Shown here piece after piece: positions 11,357 through 24,348 of a DNA stretch of 64,000 nt; the first letter of the stretch is position 1, and each line of letters begins with the position of its first letter. The translations under genes and the position numbers were made by a program. The stretch is from Cylicocyclus nassatus (Eukaryota; Nematoda; Chromadorea; Rhabditida; Strongylidae): the NCBI GenBank assembly GCA_958299035.1, contig CATQJL010000316.1, forward strand, positions 34,599,441 through 34,663,440, given 5' to 3'. Below the pieces are notes generated by a model. The model did not search any database. It was not told where the DNA came from and saw only the letters and a program-made list of their open reading frames with translations.

Positions 11357-12669
11357 TACATTGTTCCGAATGTGCTGTCTGTTTTTTTGTTGCCTTTCAG
11401 CTCTTCTATAAGATAATTTTTTCAACTGAGATCCTGTTTCGCCTCTACCCCTAGACAGGGGACTGTATAAGACCACTCCCGAGGCTCATCAGTAGGGAGG
11501 AGTGGGCTGGAGAAAAAATAGTGGTATCACCGTAGCGAGGTTGCCTTTTATACCTGTAAGGTAGCTCAAATAGATCAAAGGATAGGCCGAGGAGAGTTTG
11601 TACTTAGCACGGTGACAGTATATTGTGGAAGTGCCAAATTTGCTCTTTCGATGCTTGCTAAATATGTGAAAATGCTCGCTGCCGTGAAATTTTTTGCTCA
11701 AAAGGGTAAATTGCAATGCAGATAAAGGATTCGGGGTCTTCAGTACCCTCTGAGGGCAATTCTACCTTCCAGATTACTCTGGTATCAAATTACCGTCCAG
11801 AGTGGAAAGGGCTTGATTGGTGCAGGGGCGAACCGAATCTTGTTCCGACCTTGTCACCTGCGCCTCACACCACTAAGATTCCTCCCCATTCGATACAGAT
11901 CAGAGGAAAATCCGTGAAAGATTGAAAATCTGGTTAAACAAAAATACCTCTGACGGTTTCAGAAATGCATGCAAAGAGGACACTGAAGTCTCGTCTTGCT
12001 TTCTGAGCAGGCGCAAGTCACGCTATGAGTTCCGTTTCAGTAAGAAGTAAATCAATAAATGAATGAAGCATCTAATCATCCATGTGATTGTTCTGATACA
12101 TTTTTTAAAAGCTGTCGCTATTAGAGTCTCATGATTTTCATCATGTCGTTTCGCGTGTGAGAGTTTGTAACTGTGATCATTTTCATACGTTGAGTGTGGC
12201 GCGCCAGACATGAGATGTTGTAATGAGGATCTGGAAAGGGTAGGTTTGGTTTAAGCGAGGAATGAGAAGCAGCACTCCTAGACTGCCTAAATTTTAGACA
12301 ATCCGGCATCGCTTATCAATCGGAAGACGCAACATGTTGACTTTATACGGGAGTCAAATAAAGTTAGCCATCTTTTTGCATAGAATTTTACTTTATCATA
12401 TCAACTTCGACAATAGTTTCAAAACTTTCGGCAACCCGATCTTATGTGTCTTCTGCTACACTTTATGTCCTACTACGATGAAAAGTGGGTTAAAGAGCAA
12501 ACGCCGTTTATAAATTCTATTCTACGGCTTGTGTTGAAAAATAACTCAAAACTTATCTGTGAAGCTTTGGGTTGAAACGATAAATCTGGCACAAGCCTAG
12601 AAGGAATGGCTGCCAGAGTGGAATTGTGGTAGATGATACTTACCTCCAACCTGGATCTTCTTCCATTTA
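11357..12669. other. Intergenic DNA, nothing recognised
   Basis: Short open frames only and no splice-supported exon. Sequence near 12050 (CAATAAATGAATG) is the type of AT repeat often left by LINE ends. Confidence 0.4.
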
Positions 12670-12790
12670 GGGTTGAGCCAGACTTCGCGGGGAAGCGGCG
12701 TACGCAGCGTACGCTCGGTATATTTCATCATAGGAGCATACGCGGCGTACGCTGCGTACGTCGCGTACGCCGCGCAGTCTGGCCCAACCC
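12670..12790. mobile_element. 121-bp TTA-flanked foldback with CGTACG repeats
   Basis: GGGTTGAGCCAGACT pairs with AGTCTGGCCCAACCC at the other end, with TTA on both sides (12667-12669 and 12791-12793). A 3-bp TTA/TAA duplication is the PIF/Harbinger signature. The stems are made of GCGTACGC-type words, themselves palindromic. Non-coding. Confidence 0.75.
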
Positions 12791-13780
12791 TTAGGTCGTT
12801 TTGTAAGTCGCAGCGGTTATATTTTGTTGTCAATTTCTGATAAAGCCGTTGCTTTACGGAGAGAGTACTTGTACAAAGCCTATCTTGCTGTATGGGATCT
12901 TTCCTTCATTTTCAAAGAAACCTGCCCTTTGTTTATCAACACAATGTCTGAAAAAATTGACGATTTTGGCACCTACTCGTCCGCATTTGGTTTCAACCAA
13001 CACTGCTCAACAGTTTCGATCTTCAAGTCTCAGAGCCTTCTTCGATGCTACTAATGGCGACATCGTTATTATAGTGATGCATACCAATCTCAACCAAGTT
13101 TGAGCAGGAAACAGCAGAGCTGACTGTTGTCATTTCTACTTCTTTCTTCTTTATGACTTCCTGAATTTGAAAATTCTCGCTTAGGCCGATCTTTCTTGAT
13201 TGCTTATCCGCTCTTTGACGCATGTCGATTATTCCTTGCGTTATATGTGCTAGAGTGCGCGTCAAATGTCCAAATTTCGTTATTTCTATCGCTTAGTTAA
13301 GCGTTAGACCTTTCTATGCGACGTTTATATGGTGAAAGAAAACAGTTTTTGATACGCTCACTTGCTGCAAAGGTTGGCACTTCGATGCGTCTACCAGTTT
13401 TGAATGACGCACCTCTTTATTTGGGTATACAAGTCAGTAAGTACTTTTAACTCATCAACTAATTTTGCTGAAAAGCTGTGTGCATGGATTCTTTCATCTT
13501 CTGTACTCAAAACTTTCTCGTTCTCACACTATCCTGGATCATTGCGACTAAAACATTTGTCTGTAAAAATCATATCTCTAACTGAGATGTTGAGAACAGG
13601 AAAAACAAACAAAAACAAATACACAAACAGTATCGAACAACAACAGTATTCACGTATTGGAGATAGTTCTAAAATATCGAAATGATTCGACAAATTCAAT
13701 TACTCTCTATCAAGCACGTGATATTCGTTCCATCAACTTAATGGCCCAAATTATAAGAGAGTCTGCTAATATTCACATTC
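12791..13780. other. Intergenic DNA, nothing firmly recognised
   Basis: Open frames of about 75-93 codons exist on both strands, but none carries a recognised motif or a convincing splice pair. Confidence 0.35.
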
Positions 13781-13797
13781 AAGCAGAAGAAGATACA

Positions 13798-14600
13798 TTA
13801 GTGCCAAGACAATCCATCGAGTAAGAGCCCACCACTGATAAATAGATTATAGAGATAACAAATTGCAAAGTCATTAGCATCATAAACACAAATGGCATAA
13901 ATAAATGGAGGGCAGGACTCGTTAACATGCTCTGCGCCCATAGCAGCGGTGAAGCTCCACGTTATTCTATCATTTTCAGAAACTGCTAGGTTTAATCCCC
14001 TCCCAAATTGTTTCTGCTCCAAAGTGTTCCGCTTTCGAAAGTGAACGAATGACATTGGAGGATAAATGCAAAAATTAACATAAGAAATAACTGACAAGGA
14101 GACTGAACTTTTACGTGAAAAAAGTTTCGACGACGCCGTCGATCACTTCATTACGGATGTATGCCAAGATGAACGATAGCTGGAAATAAGTACACGGTAC
14201 TCCTGCGGTTGTCAATATGCCCGCACAAAGTTTTATATGAAGCGATATGTTCTTCATTGTAATGAAAATGTTGTGAAACAGTAAGAAATAGGGCATACCT
14301 AGCTCCTAGCATTTTTTCCAATTTCTTGAATCTCATCATAGCGTAAATATAGAGGAAGAATATTTGACCTACGCATTTCATACGGCTGACACAAGCTATC
14401 ATTCATGTTGGCTGTCCCCTCTTCATTACCAGTGAAGAGGGCATTTTCGATCTTCCCAAATTCTTTGCACTTCTTCATCTTTGTATGGAAGGGCTCCCTT
14501 AAGAATTTGCCGCATTCCCCGAACAGGTTGCGGTAGCTATGAGTCGCAAGGAGCGGTTTACACCTCAACAACAGTTTGCTACAAAAGACAGTAGACAAAG
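13798..14600 (-). CDS. Possible exons of an unidentified gene
   Basis: Several minus-strand frames look protein-like. One block at 14117-14186 begins after a TTATTTCCAG acceptor and ends at a GTAAAAG donor, reading LSFILAYIRNEVIDG. Another at 13798-14020 reads ENDRITWSFTAAMGAEHV. Hydrophobic stretches near 14230-14290 could be a membrane segment, which would be compatible with a nematode chemoreceptor, but no family motif is visible and the blocks were not joined into one consistent frame. Stops separate them under simple models. It may be a decayed gene. Function unknown. Confidence 0.25.
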
Positions 14601-17600
14601 CACTTTACCTAAGACTCATATGTTGCGTGAAATTGCTTTAGATGGCCAACTGCCTGTTCTACATGAGTGCGAAATTTACATATTGCGCGATTGTAATATA
14701 CTTCTCTGATGTTATTCTATTTTCCGTAGTCATACAATCTGATTCACGCGTGTCATTCAGCGATAATCATTTCTACAAGAAAGTAGCTGATGTGCTCGAT
14801 CTTGACCCGCTTAGTTATTATATTCAAAGGACTCACCACCGTTTATAATCTGCTTGATCTGCGCTCTACGACATACACAGCGAAAGATCAATGGCATTGT
14901 CCAAATCAAGTGAGGAATGGTGGGATTCTGATGCAGTGAGAGAGCACGGCTCCTGACTGATGCACAGTTCAAATCCGATCGAGAAAGGTGAATTCTGAAG
15001 CGAGAAAATCGTTCCGGAAGAAGGGTCAATACTCTAATCCCGCCTCCTTGACGGGTTTTGACGTGGCAAATCCCCCTAGATGATCTGGACAATACCTTTA
15101 GAGACACCGTCCACCAAGCTCTGCTCCCATGTTTTGGTCTTTCCGGGGCCTTCTCATGTCCCTGTTTCCGAATATAAAGTCTAGAATCCGCGAAAACCCT
15201 GACAATCTCCGTTCCGGAGAATCCGCAGGCCAGTTCTGAAAGGTGACTGGATGGGCGCGCGCGAATGAGTGGGCATTGCTAGAAGGAGCGTTGCTGGCTT
15301 GGGGTCCTCATGCCTCTTCGCTATTCCGAAGCGATTCACTTCCTAAACGACATTTTGCGCCGCGACTTGGGCATTGGCTCGATAGGGGATCCTACTATGG
15401 TAAACTGCCAAAAACTCTAGTTCTCTGCCTTAGGGTAGACGATGCCTTTGAGCTGACTTCGGTGATATTTAGGTATTCCCGAACTTGATCAATGTATTTT
15501 TTGACATGGAAATAGAGAAAATGATTTGCGGTTAGTTGCTTATTCCAAGCTTGCCCAATGCAAATTATTCAAAACAAGCTTATTGATATTAAACGTTCTT
15601 CGTTTTCCCTCCAAGCACATAGATGCGCACATTCATGGGATTTCCGACTCGTATGCAATTAAAGTTATTATGAGAGGACTCTCCTAATCGACACCTGCCA
15701 CCCTCAAAACTGCTCATGTGCTTTGCTTTCATCGCAAATGTGTGCCACACTGGAAACTGCGAACGTTTAAACGCAAAAGGCAATTGACAGAGATAGAGGT
15801 GTGTCAAAAATAAACACATTTTCTCCTTCAAATGTGCCAGTCAAGTTGCTTCTAACGTGAGGCATGAGATCTTTCACTCAGATACTTGCGTCATTACTAC
15901 TGCATAGTTTTGGTGAATCTATCTTGCACAACAGCATTAATGTCACTGTCGCCGTCACTTTCAATTGCAATTTGTGTCCGGGAAAGCGTGTTGGCTCAAA
16001 GTTGAGAAATTCCAATGGACTACAGGATGTTTTGTATGTTCAAATTTATGGAATTAACGACAGTAGATCAAGATTCACTTTGAAGCGTACGCTGCGATCG
16101 CCAGCCAATTGAAATATTTGAACAACGTCAAGCGAAAACCATGTGTGCTCATTCATATAGGGCTTGCAACATTTCTTTTTAAATTTCATTTCTACCTGTC
16201 AGAAAAGCCACACTGAACGACAATTTAATCACTGATATCACTGAGCCATGAGGAAAACAGAGGATAAAAGTGGCCAAAAAGAAAAAAAATGAGAAGAAAC
16301 AACCAATTTAGACATAAGCAAGCTGACGAGTTTGCAGATCAAGAGTTGAGAAAAACCAAAAGACGGAGGTTTCAGTTTTGGTTATTTGACGGTGTTGACT
16401 GCAAATAAAGAGGTAAAAGGATTGAAGGCAGCCTAGATAAGCGTTGACGTGCCAAGAATCTCACTTGGACCGGTGAGACATGTCAAGAGTTCGAGAATTC
16501 AAGTAAGCTTGTCAGAAACTGGTTACTAGCGATAAAAGCTCTAGCACTGAATGGAATAGAACGTCGCGAATGCGATATCTTATTGCACGGCGGAGGGCTA
16601 AACCCATTTCATTCGCATTTCATTCCGGGCGATCTAATTCCAGGTTTGCCAAGAAAATAAAAAACACTTTGTAGAGCAAAATCGGTACAAATACTTGACG
16701 TGAACCAACTTCTTTAGAAAAAGACAACAGAAATAAAAAGCTAAAACTTATAAAACCACACAACACATTGTAAATTATAGGTCTAGGCCTTTTTTCTCGC
16801 TACAGTAACTTTTGATTACGACTATTTTTTTAAAAGAAGTTATTGCCTAGTCGCATGCGAAATTCCCATGCATTCTCTTGGTACTATTCCTTCTTAGATT
16901 GCAGTTGAACAAACAATTAAACTCGGCCTCTCTGCTTCCCAGCCTGGCTGACACTGCGTGCATTTGTTGATTAAACGTGTTTATAAATTCTTGTATTTAT
17001 CCGTTTCAAAAGCAATATTCCCACTCGTGCAGCGCAAGTCTTGTGCGGCCACTTCTCTGGACCTGGAACTCCCATGTGTTCTCTGAGTATTTTTTCACGT
17101 CCGAGCGACGGTTGGAGGCTGACGGGCTTTAAAAAATGTCAGAGGATATGTCGCAAGCTCGTAGCAAGTCCGAAAGAGCGAAGCGCGGAACCCAAGCAGC
17201 ACAAGCGGAGGCACTTTTGTTGAGGAGGGGAGTCTGCCTTTCAATTTCCTTCTTTGCAAAAAAATTTTCACTGTATTTAGTCCGATAACACGGGTATTGC
17301 GTATAACTTGTTCCCTTTTATTTTTACAAGGAACAGCATCATAGTGACTGATAATCAAGCATTAGTCTCCTATGTTGACAGTGTGCTTTCTTGCTTAACC
17401 ATGGCTATACAATTCTTCAGATGGTTGCGATATCATCCTACAGTAACCGATTGTTACACTTCGCTTGCCGTAAATAGTACGGGCCTCAAAGTCTATGCGA
17501 TGAAGGACAGCAGTTTGTAAGGAAACACCATCTACTTTTGAATTAAGGGAACCTTTGTCGTTTTGTGTGGCGAAAATAAGTTTTACACTAACTCTTATGG

Positions 17601-18229
17601 GTTATCCTTGAAGACCAGTACTACTAGCTGCATGAAAAGGTTGCGAAAGAATTTTATATGATTTTGTTCGGATAATAAAGATTTGCATCTTGATGATACA
17701 TATTGAGTTGATTGGTGGTGAATGGCACGCAAATCACTGAACCAGCCCGGCTCATTCGTCAGAAGCTTCATCACACCTTATTGCCTTAACGAAACCTAGT
17801 TTCCCATCTAGGGCACTCCAGATTGTGTCCGCCTAATGAAGTGCCTTCTGGAGTAGCTGTTAGATGTTTACTCTGCCACACTTAATCTGAATCTCTTCCT
17901 CTAAAATTAATCTTTAATGGGGTCAGGTCAGCTAGCCTTACCGGTGGGCTCGTTGACACCCAAAAACGGGGCATCTTTGAATTTAGAGTATGCAAGATTC
18001 ATGTGATTGTTTTTGATCAAGTTACTTTCGTTCAACTTTACAAGCTGGGTCTAAAGCTTCGAGTTCTGTTTCATTCCGTATTTTCTTTTATCTTCTCTTG
18101 TGGCTGAGGACTGGCTGGTCTCATTGTTTGTTTGGATCTTCTTTTATTTCTTTTCTCTGGTGCACCTCGAGTGTATTTATAAAATAAAAATAGAAATAAA
18201 ATAAAAAATCATGAAATTTTATGAGCGAC
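14601..18229. other. Intergenic DNA with weak coding traces
   Basis: A minus-strand frame at 15589-15831 (ending RIYVLGGKTKNV) and a plus-strand frame at 15864-16112 look mildly protein-like but lack family motifs or clear splice partners. 16120-17040 has no open frame of note. An AATAAA-rich simple run lies at 18178-18210. No transposon ends were identified. Confidence 0.35.
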
Positions 18230-19635
18230 AATCAGGGTCAAGCGTAGGGTGTGGCACGCCACATCTGATGGAGGCAATCGTATTGAGGGGTCGGGGAGGG
18301 GGGAGGGGGTCGTTGTCGAAGTGAGCTGATGTTGCGAAAACATGATAATCGTTAACAATGTCAGATAGACATGTGTAAAGTGCTAGCATGTCGATGTTTT
18401 AGTCTACCATCGTATACGTACTGTAAGCGTAATAAAAGAGCACTATAAGCATAAGAGCATCATTTTCATAAATAGAAAGTCAAATAATCCCTGTTGGCCA
18501 GTTTCAGCTATTTCTGAGGTTTCCAAATATTGTGTCATCCAAGTGAGATAGTCATTTTTGGACATGTTACCTTCTTTTCAAAGGTGAGTTAACTACACCT
18601 TCCTGCACTTGATACAAAGAACTACTACTTTTTTGCTCACATTAGGAATCCTACTTCGAATAATATCCAAACTATGGAATTACGAGCAAGCCAGAATCTC
18701 ATTTCTTTTCTTCCATTTTCCGCTTTCAATACCTCAGACTAGAGAAGACCAATCAGGCTCAGATCACTCTAATGTGACTTACGAGAGTTAGGCTATCGTA
18801 TATACTCAATCTTGTCGCCTTATATCGCGTTTTACACACTAGCGCAGACTAGGCATGTTACCGTAACCCAATATTTTCTCAGTATTTTCCATTTGCATAG
18901 GTAAGAAAAAACGGCTATATCCTTTCCTAGAATGAACGGTTTTGTATGGTTTTCCTTCTATATAAAGAAGAAGGTTGAGCAATAGCAACGATATAAAAAA
19001 CGCAGAGATTTGAATGATTTGAAGGTAAGTTAACGAGGCGTGGCAGGACCCCTTAAAAGCTGTGGCCGCCACAGCTTTTTATAAGTTGTGCCACACCCCA
19101 TTAACTATATCAAAAAAGCATTTTTAGTGAGCTGCATTTAAATGAATCAATAGCCTAAATCTCGTAGATTTAACAGGAGTGATGAGCCTGATTTGTTTCC
19201 TTAGCTCTGAGTAATATCTGGTGAAAGCATAGCCATCAGCAAACATTGGGAGAAAGGAGATCTTGGTTGGCTTCTAATTCTTCAATATGGAGGTCTTTTA
19301 AACGGGATCTGTGAATTGGGCAACGAAGGAATAGTGCTTTGTCTTGAGCGCAAAAAAGGGTAGCTAACTCACCTTTAAAACAAAGTTTCTCATGTTGGAA
19401 AATGACCATTTCACTCAGGTGGCCTAGTATCTTGAATCTTCAGAATTCGCTCAAACTTTGTCTACAGGGGTTAATTGACATGCTAATTATGGATATGTTG
19501 CCAGTTACGTGACAGGGCTTTCAAGTAATGCTATCTATTGCTATCTATAGTTCAGGAGGGTGTTATTAAGGCAGCAATCAGAGGGTGATGGTCGTAACCA
19601 GCGATCGTGTGGCATACCACTTGCTTGACCATGGC
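18230..19635. mobile_element. Long palindromic element, family A, copy 1
   Basis: The left outer sequence GGTCAAGCGTAGGGTGTGGC and the right outer sequence GTGTGGCATACCACTTGCTT mark the borders. The arms (about 18490-18790 against 19130-19460) are diverged inverted repeats. The centre near 19040-19110 is a GC-rich hairpin around AAAGCTGTGGCCGCCACAGC. The same plan recurs at 23066 and 26160. No coding capacity, so it is a non-autonomous foldback of unknown superfamily. Confidence 0.7.
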
Positions 19636-20021
19636 AACAAACTCTTTGCCGCTCAGATGTGCTGAATCTTTCGACCTAAAATCTACACTCGCGCATATAT
19701 GTTACTTGTTTTACAATCAACAATAATACAACGATGGAAGGTATAGATAGGCACAATGAGAGGAACATATTATATGGTTAAAGTTCATGTTTAAAAGTAT
19801 GAAGTTGGAACATTCAGTGCTATACATTCTAGAATTAGGTCCTCGGAACACTATCGTTTTTCGTTAGCTGTGTTTCTTCTTTGTAATCAGTCAGGATGAT
19901 TGAACGTATGGGCGTCACGTTTGTGCGTGCAAATTCTTATTCACAAAGCGAAGTTCTATGAAGTTAACATTGCATGTCGAAAACGGAGAAAACCTCTTAC
20001 ACATGCAGATAGCCTTCTGCA
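19636..20021. other. Spacer between elements A1 and B1
   Basis: AT-rich, nothing recognised. It ends in CTTCTGCA (20014-20021), the left target duplication of the following hAT-like element. Confidence 0.5.
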
Positions 20022-21801
20022 CAGCGGTGTGATGGGGGGAGCCGGGCCCACCAAAAGTGAAGGTGGTCCCAGCTACCACAGGCCGGCCAAAAGTGAAGGT
20101 GGTAGTGCCGGACACTCACCTCCCAAAAACGTCGACCGGGGGGGGGGGGGGAGCAGAGCATTAACGTCTATCCTTCCAGGTCGTCGCTGCCAGTGCGCGG
20201 AAAATAAGCAAAACAAATGCAAAAGGGATCATTGAAAGCATATATACAGCGTCATAAATATCTAAATAAACGTGCTTATCAAAAAGTATATTTGGAAGTA
20301 AAACTCAGCGAACCCGTACGTATTTCATTAAGTAAATTTTGTTATAATGTACAGCGAAGAAAGTAAATCGGCCGAGAACCAGAATTTGAATAATTAAATA
20401 GTGAAAAATCATGCAAAATTTTCACTGTTATAAATCTGTTGTTTGAAGATGTCAGCAGTTGCGACTTCATAAAGTTTGAAGAGTAAATGGTGCTCTATCA
20501 GCTAGTGAAGGAATCGAGTCGATTTGAGAGGTAGTCGTTGAAAATCAGAATTCTAAAAATTTACGCTATTTTTGCGTATTTTTTGACAGTTGACAGTTAC
20601 TCATATAAATCTTGAATGTGAAGGTGTGGGATGTTGCGACTTCATAGGTTTTATGGAGCAAGGGTTGCCTTATCAGAATATATCTTAGCCGTTCTGATCC
20701 ATTGAAACACCTCCTAGATCCAGAGTCTTGAAAAAGCAGGAAAAATTTTTGAATTTCAACAGCTCATAACTTCTTCAGAACTGCATGAATCTTGTTGCGA
20801 CTTCATAGTTTAGATTCTACTCATCAAGAGCTTTCAGATGGTATATACTATGTGAAGGTTTAGGCCCTCCTTCGAATTATGCCCTGGGGAGGAGCCTTTT
20901 CATCACAAAGTCTCCCCCTCCATTACATTAAAGTGGGCTAGGGGGAGACTTTGCTATGAAAAGGCTCCCCTCAGGGCATAATTTGTAGGAGGCCCTAAAC
21001 CCCGACATAATATGTGTCTTCTGAAAGCTCTTGATGAGTAGAATCTAAACTATGAAGTCGCAACATGATTCATGCGGTTCTGAAGAAGTTATGAGCTGTT
21101 GAAGTTCAAAAAACGGATTTTTACCTGCTTTTTCAAGACTCTGGATCTCGGAGGTGTTTCAATGGATCGGAACGGCTAAGATATATTCTGATAAGGCAAA
21201 CCTTACTCTACAAAACCTATGAAGTCGCAACATCACACACTTTCACTTTCAAGATTTATATGAGTTTAACTGTCAACTGTCAAAAAACACGCAAAAATGG
21301 CGTGAATTTTTAGAATTCTGGTTTTCAACGACTACCTCTCAAATCCACTTGATTGTTTCACTAGCTGATAGAGCACCATTTACTCTCCAAACTCTATAAA
21401 GTCGCAACTGCTGACATCTTCAAACAACAGATTTATAACAGTGAAAATTTTGCATGATTTTTCACTATTTAATTATTCAAAATTCTGTTTCTCGGCCGTT
21501 ACTGCCTGGATCGATCTATTTTCTTCGCTGTACGTTATAACAAAATTTATTTAATAAAATACGTACAGTTTCGGTGAGTTTTACTTCCAAAAACACTATT
21601 TGATAAGCACGTTTTTTTAGATATTTATGACGCTGTATACAAAAAAATATGCTTTCGATGATCCCTTTTGCATTTGTTTTGCTTATTTTCCTTCTTTATC
21701 GTCTAGCGAAAAATTTTTTATTTCAAAAGTGAAGGTGGACACCCTGTACCAGCTCAAAAGTGAAGTTAGGGGGCGAATCGGCTCCCACTATCGCACCTCT
21801 G
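20022..21801. mobile_element. 1,780-bp hAT-like foldback, family B, copy 1
   Basis: The ends are CAGCGGTGTGATGG and CTATCGCACCTCTG, inverted repeats of the CAGRG type. An exact 8-bp duplication, CTTCTGCA, flanks it at 20014-20021 and 21802-21809, which is the hAT superfamily target signature. Nearly the whole element is one palindrome centred at about 20918 (arms over 800 bp, around 90 percent alike by eye). AAAGTGAAGGTGG words are repeated near both ends. No transposase frame is present, so it depends on another element for movement. Confidence 0.9.
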
Positions 21802-21972
21802 CTTCTGCAGCTTATCTTGAAATTAATGCGTTAAATAAGCTTGATAGTGAACCGCTAGCTAGAATCTGACCAAGAATTAAATGAGTTCGAACGCAGTTAC
21901 AGTGTGATTTGAGGAGTGTAGATTCACCCTGATGTCGGTCATCTTTTTCTAAAATGAACAGAGTGCTATATA

Positions 21973-22650
21973 CAGGGTGTCCCAAAAAGATGTGCGCACT
22001 GTTTGATTTTTGAATAACTCTTATTATGAGGTCTTTCGAGAAGCGGTAAGCGCCATTTTGTAGGGCTGGCTTCATCTTAGATTTGCAGTATGGAGCGAAT
22101 CACCGACCGCTCTTCGTTAGTGTAGGATTACGGTAGAAATTTGAAGGAGGATTTTGGCCATGAAAGGCCATATTTTGCCTCAGAAAGGAATCAAAACAGC
22201 CTAAAAACTTTTACACTAGGCCAATTAGAGTTGCTGATTCTAATTGTTAAGTTCCCAACCTATTATGATGTTTCACTGAAGAGTTACGCGAGGTAAACAG
22301 TAGCGGACATTTTCTCAATGTTCCTAAAAAGTGCGGTTACAACGTTTAGAAAGCTTCGCAATCTTGAGAATAGTTGAGTATTGAACTCAGCGTCCCTAAA
22401 AACCCTATTATACAAGTTTTCGCATCTTTTTGAAAATTTCTGAAACGGCAGCTTTTTCCACATTGACACCATATGTTCCAGGTTTCTACCGTATTCCTAC
22501 AGTAACGAAGAGCGGTCGGTGATTCGTACTATATTGTAAATCTAAGTTGAAGCCAGCTCTACAAAATGGCGCTCACCGCTTCTCGAAAGACCTCATATTA
22601 AGAGAGTTATTCAAAATCAAACAGTGTGCACATCTTTTTGGGACACCCTG
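21973..22650. mobile_element. 678-bp mariner-like foldback
   Basis: The terminal sequences CAGGGTGTCCCAAAAAGATG and CATCTTTTTGGGACACCCTG are perfect inverted repeats, flanked by TA (21971-21972, 22651-22652). The arms extend through GAGCGGTCGGTGATTC near 22495 for about 170 bp, and a central unique part carries no transposase. Tc1/mariner by target site and the CAGGGTGTCCC start. Confidence 0.88.
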
Positions 22651-22652
22651 TA

Positions 22653-23065
22653 TATAAAGTGCTTACTAACCGCAGCGCAGTGGCGATTAAGACTGCATTT
22701 TTGCTAGCATGAGGTTCGCTTCGCACAATTATCTTACATCTTTTTCAAACCGGAGTAGGCGAACATTTCAAGGGGAGCAACGCGTCCGCACCTGGTTCAG
22801 CGAAATAGATTAGAATGAGGAGACGCAGATTACAAAACGACGCCAATCGTTGCGAAGCGGACTCCCGCCAGCCCAATTTTTGCCTAAACCGAGTTGAAGC
22901 TTACTATATATATTGCAATACTGTGGCTGTGTGTGAGCAACGGTAGCCGTGTTGATAGAATTTGTGCAGAAAATTTATCAGGTTGATTACTAAGTTTTGC
23001 AACATTTTCAATAACTTTTGTCTTTTGCAATTCGACGCACCTTTTCGCCACTATTTAAATCATGA
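22653..23065. other. Spacer with a solo element end
   Basis: At about 22979 the words CAGGTTGATTACTAAGTTTT match the terminus of the mariner-like family C seen at 10551, without a visible partner end. Otherwise nothing recognised. Confidence 0.4.
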
Positions 23066-23246
23066 CCAAGGTCAAGGAAGGGATGTGGCACACGATTGCT
23101 GGTTACGACCCCCCCCCCCTGAATTATATACCTAAGATAGCATCACCCGAAGGCCCTATCAAACACAATGGGCAACATATCCATAGTGAGCATGTCATTT
23201 AACCCCTGCAGACTAAATTTGAGCGAATCTGAAGATTCAAGATACT

Positions 23247-23697
23247 AGGCTACCTAAGTGAAATGGTCATTTTCCAACATGATTACCTTTGTTTCGAAGG
23301 TGAATTAGCCATCCGCTTTTGCACTTAAGACAAAGCACTACTCCTTCTTTGTCCACCTCAGAAATCCCGCTTCAAAAGACCTCCAAACTGTGAAATTAAA
23401 GGTCATCCAAAAGCACGTTTTTCCCATTTTCCGCTTTTGATGGCTGTGCTTTCACCAACTATTACTCATTTCACTTAGGCTACCTAAGTGAAATGGTCAT
23501 TTTCCAACATGATTAAGTTTGTTTCGAAGGTGAACTAGCCATCCGCTTTTGCACTTAAGACAAAGCACTACTCCTTCTTTGTCCACCTCAGAAATCCCGC
23601 TTCAAAAGACCTCCAAACTGTGAAATTAAAGGTCACCAAAAGCACGTTTTTCCCATTTTCCGCTTTTGATGGCTGTGTTTTCACCAACTATTACTCA
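23247..23697. repeat. 230-bp tandem duplication inside A2
   Basis: Units start at 23247 and 23477 with AGGCTACCTAAGTGAAATGG and stay nearly identical (differences ATTACC/ATTAAG, one missing base) to TTCACCAACTATTACTC. The near identity suggests a recent local duplication inside the left arm. Confidence 0.85.
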
Positions 23698-24348
23698 GAG
23701 CAAAGAAAACGAATCAGGCTCAAATCACTCCTGTGAAAACTAGGAGATCTAGGTTATCAATCCATATAAATACGGTTTGCTAAAAATGTTTTTTTTTTGA
23801 CATAGTTAATGGGGTATGGCACCACCCCCAAAAAGCTTGGCTGCCACAGCTTTTAAGGGGGTGTGCCAAACCCCATTAACTACAAAAAACATTTTTAGCG
23901 AACAGTATTTATATAAATCGATAACCTAAACCTCGTAGATTCCATAGAAATGTTTTAAGCGTGATTCGTCTTCTTACTCTGAGTAATATTTGGTGAAAGC
24001 ACAGCCACTGAGAGCGAAAAATGGGAAAAATGAGATTTTGGTTGGCTTGTAATTCCACAGTTTGGAGGTCTTTTGAAGCCGGATTTCTGAGATGGATAAA
24101 GAAGGAGGAGTGCTTTGTCTTGAGTGCAAAAACGGATAGCTAATTCACCTTTAAAACAAAGTTAACCATGTTGGAATATGACCATTTCACTTAAGTAGCC
24201 TAGTATCTTGAATCTTCAGAATTCGCTCAAACTTTGTCTACAGGGGTTAATTGACATGCTAATTATGGATATGATACGAATATCATGTTATCACTATTAT
24301 TAGATTACCCAACTACGACCCCTCCCCTTTTGACTCCTCAGTACGACC

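Noticed and set aside
19900..20235. A 111-codon plus-strand frame
   Set aside because: It runs across the border of a hAT-like element and its poly-G run, and mirrors frames in the second copy. It has no protein-like motif.
22284..22472. Minus-strand 62-codon frame
   Set aside because: It is in the central part of the mariner-like foldback and has no motif.
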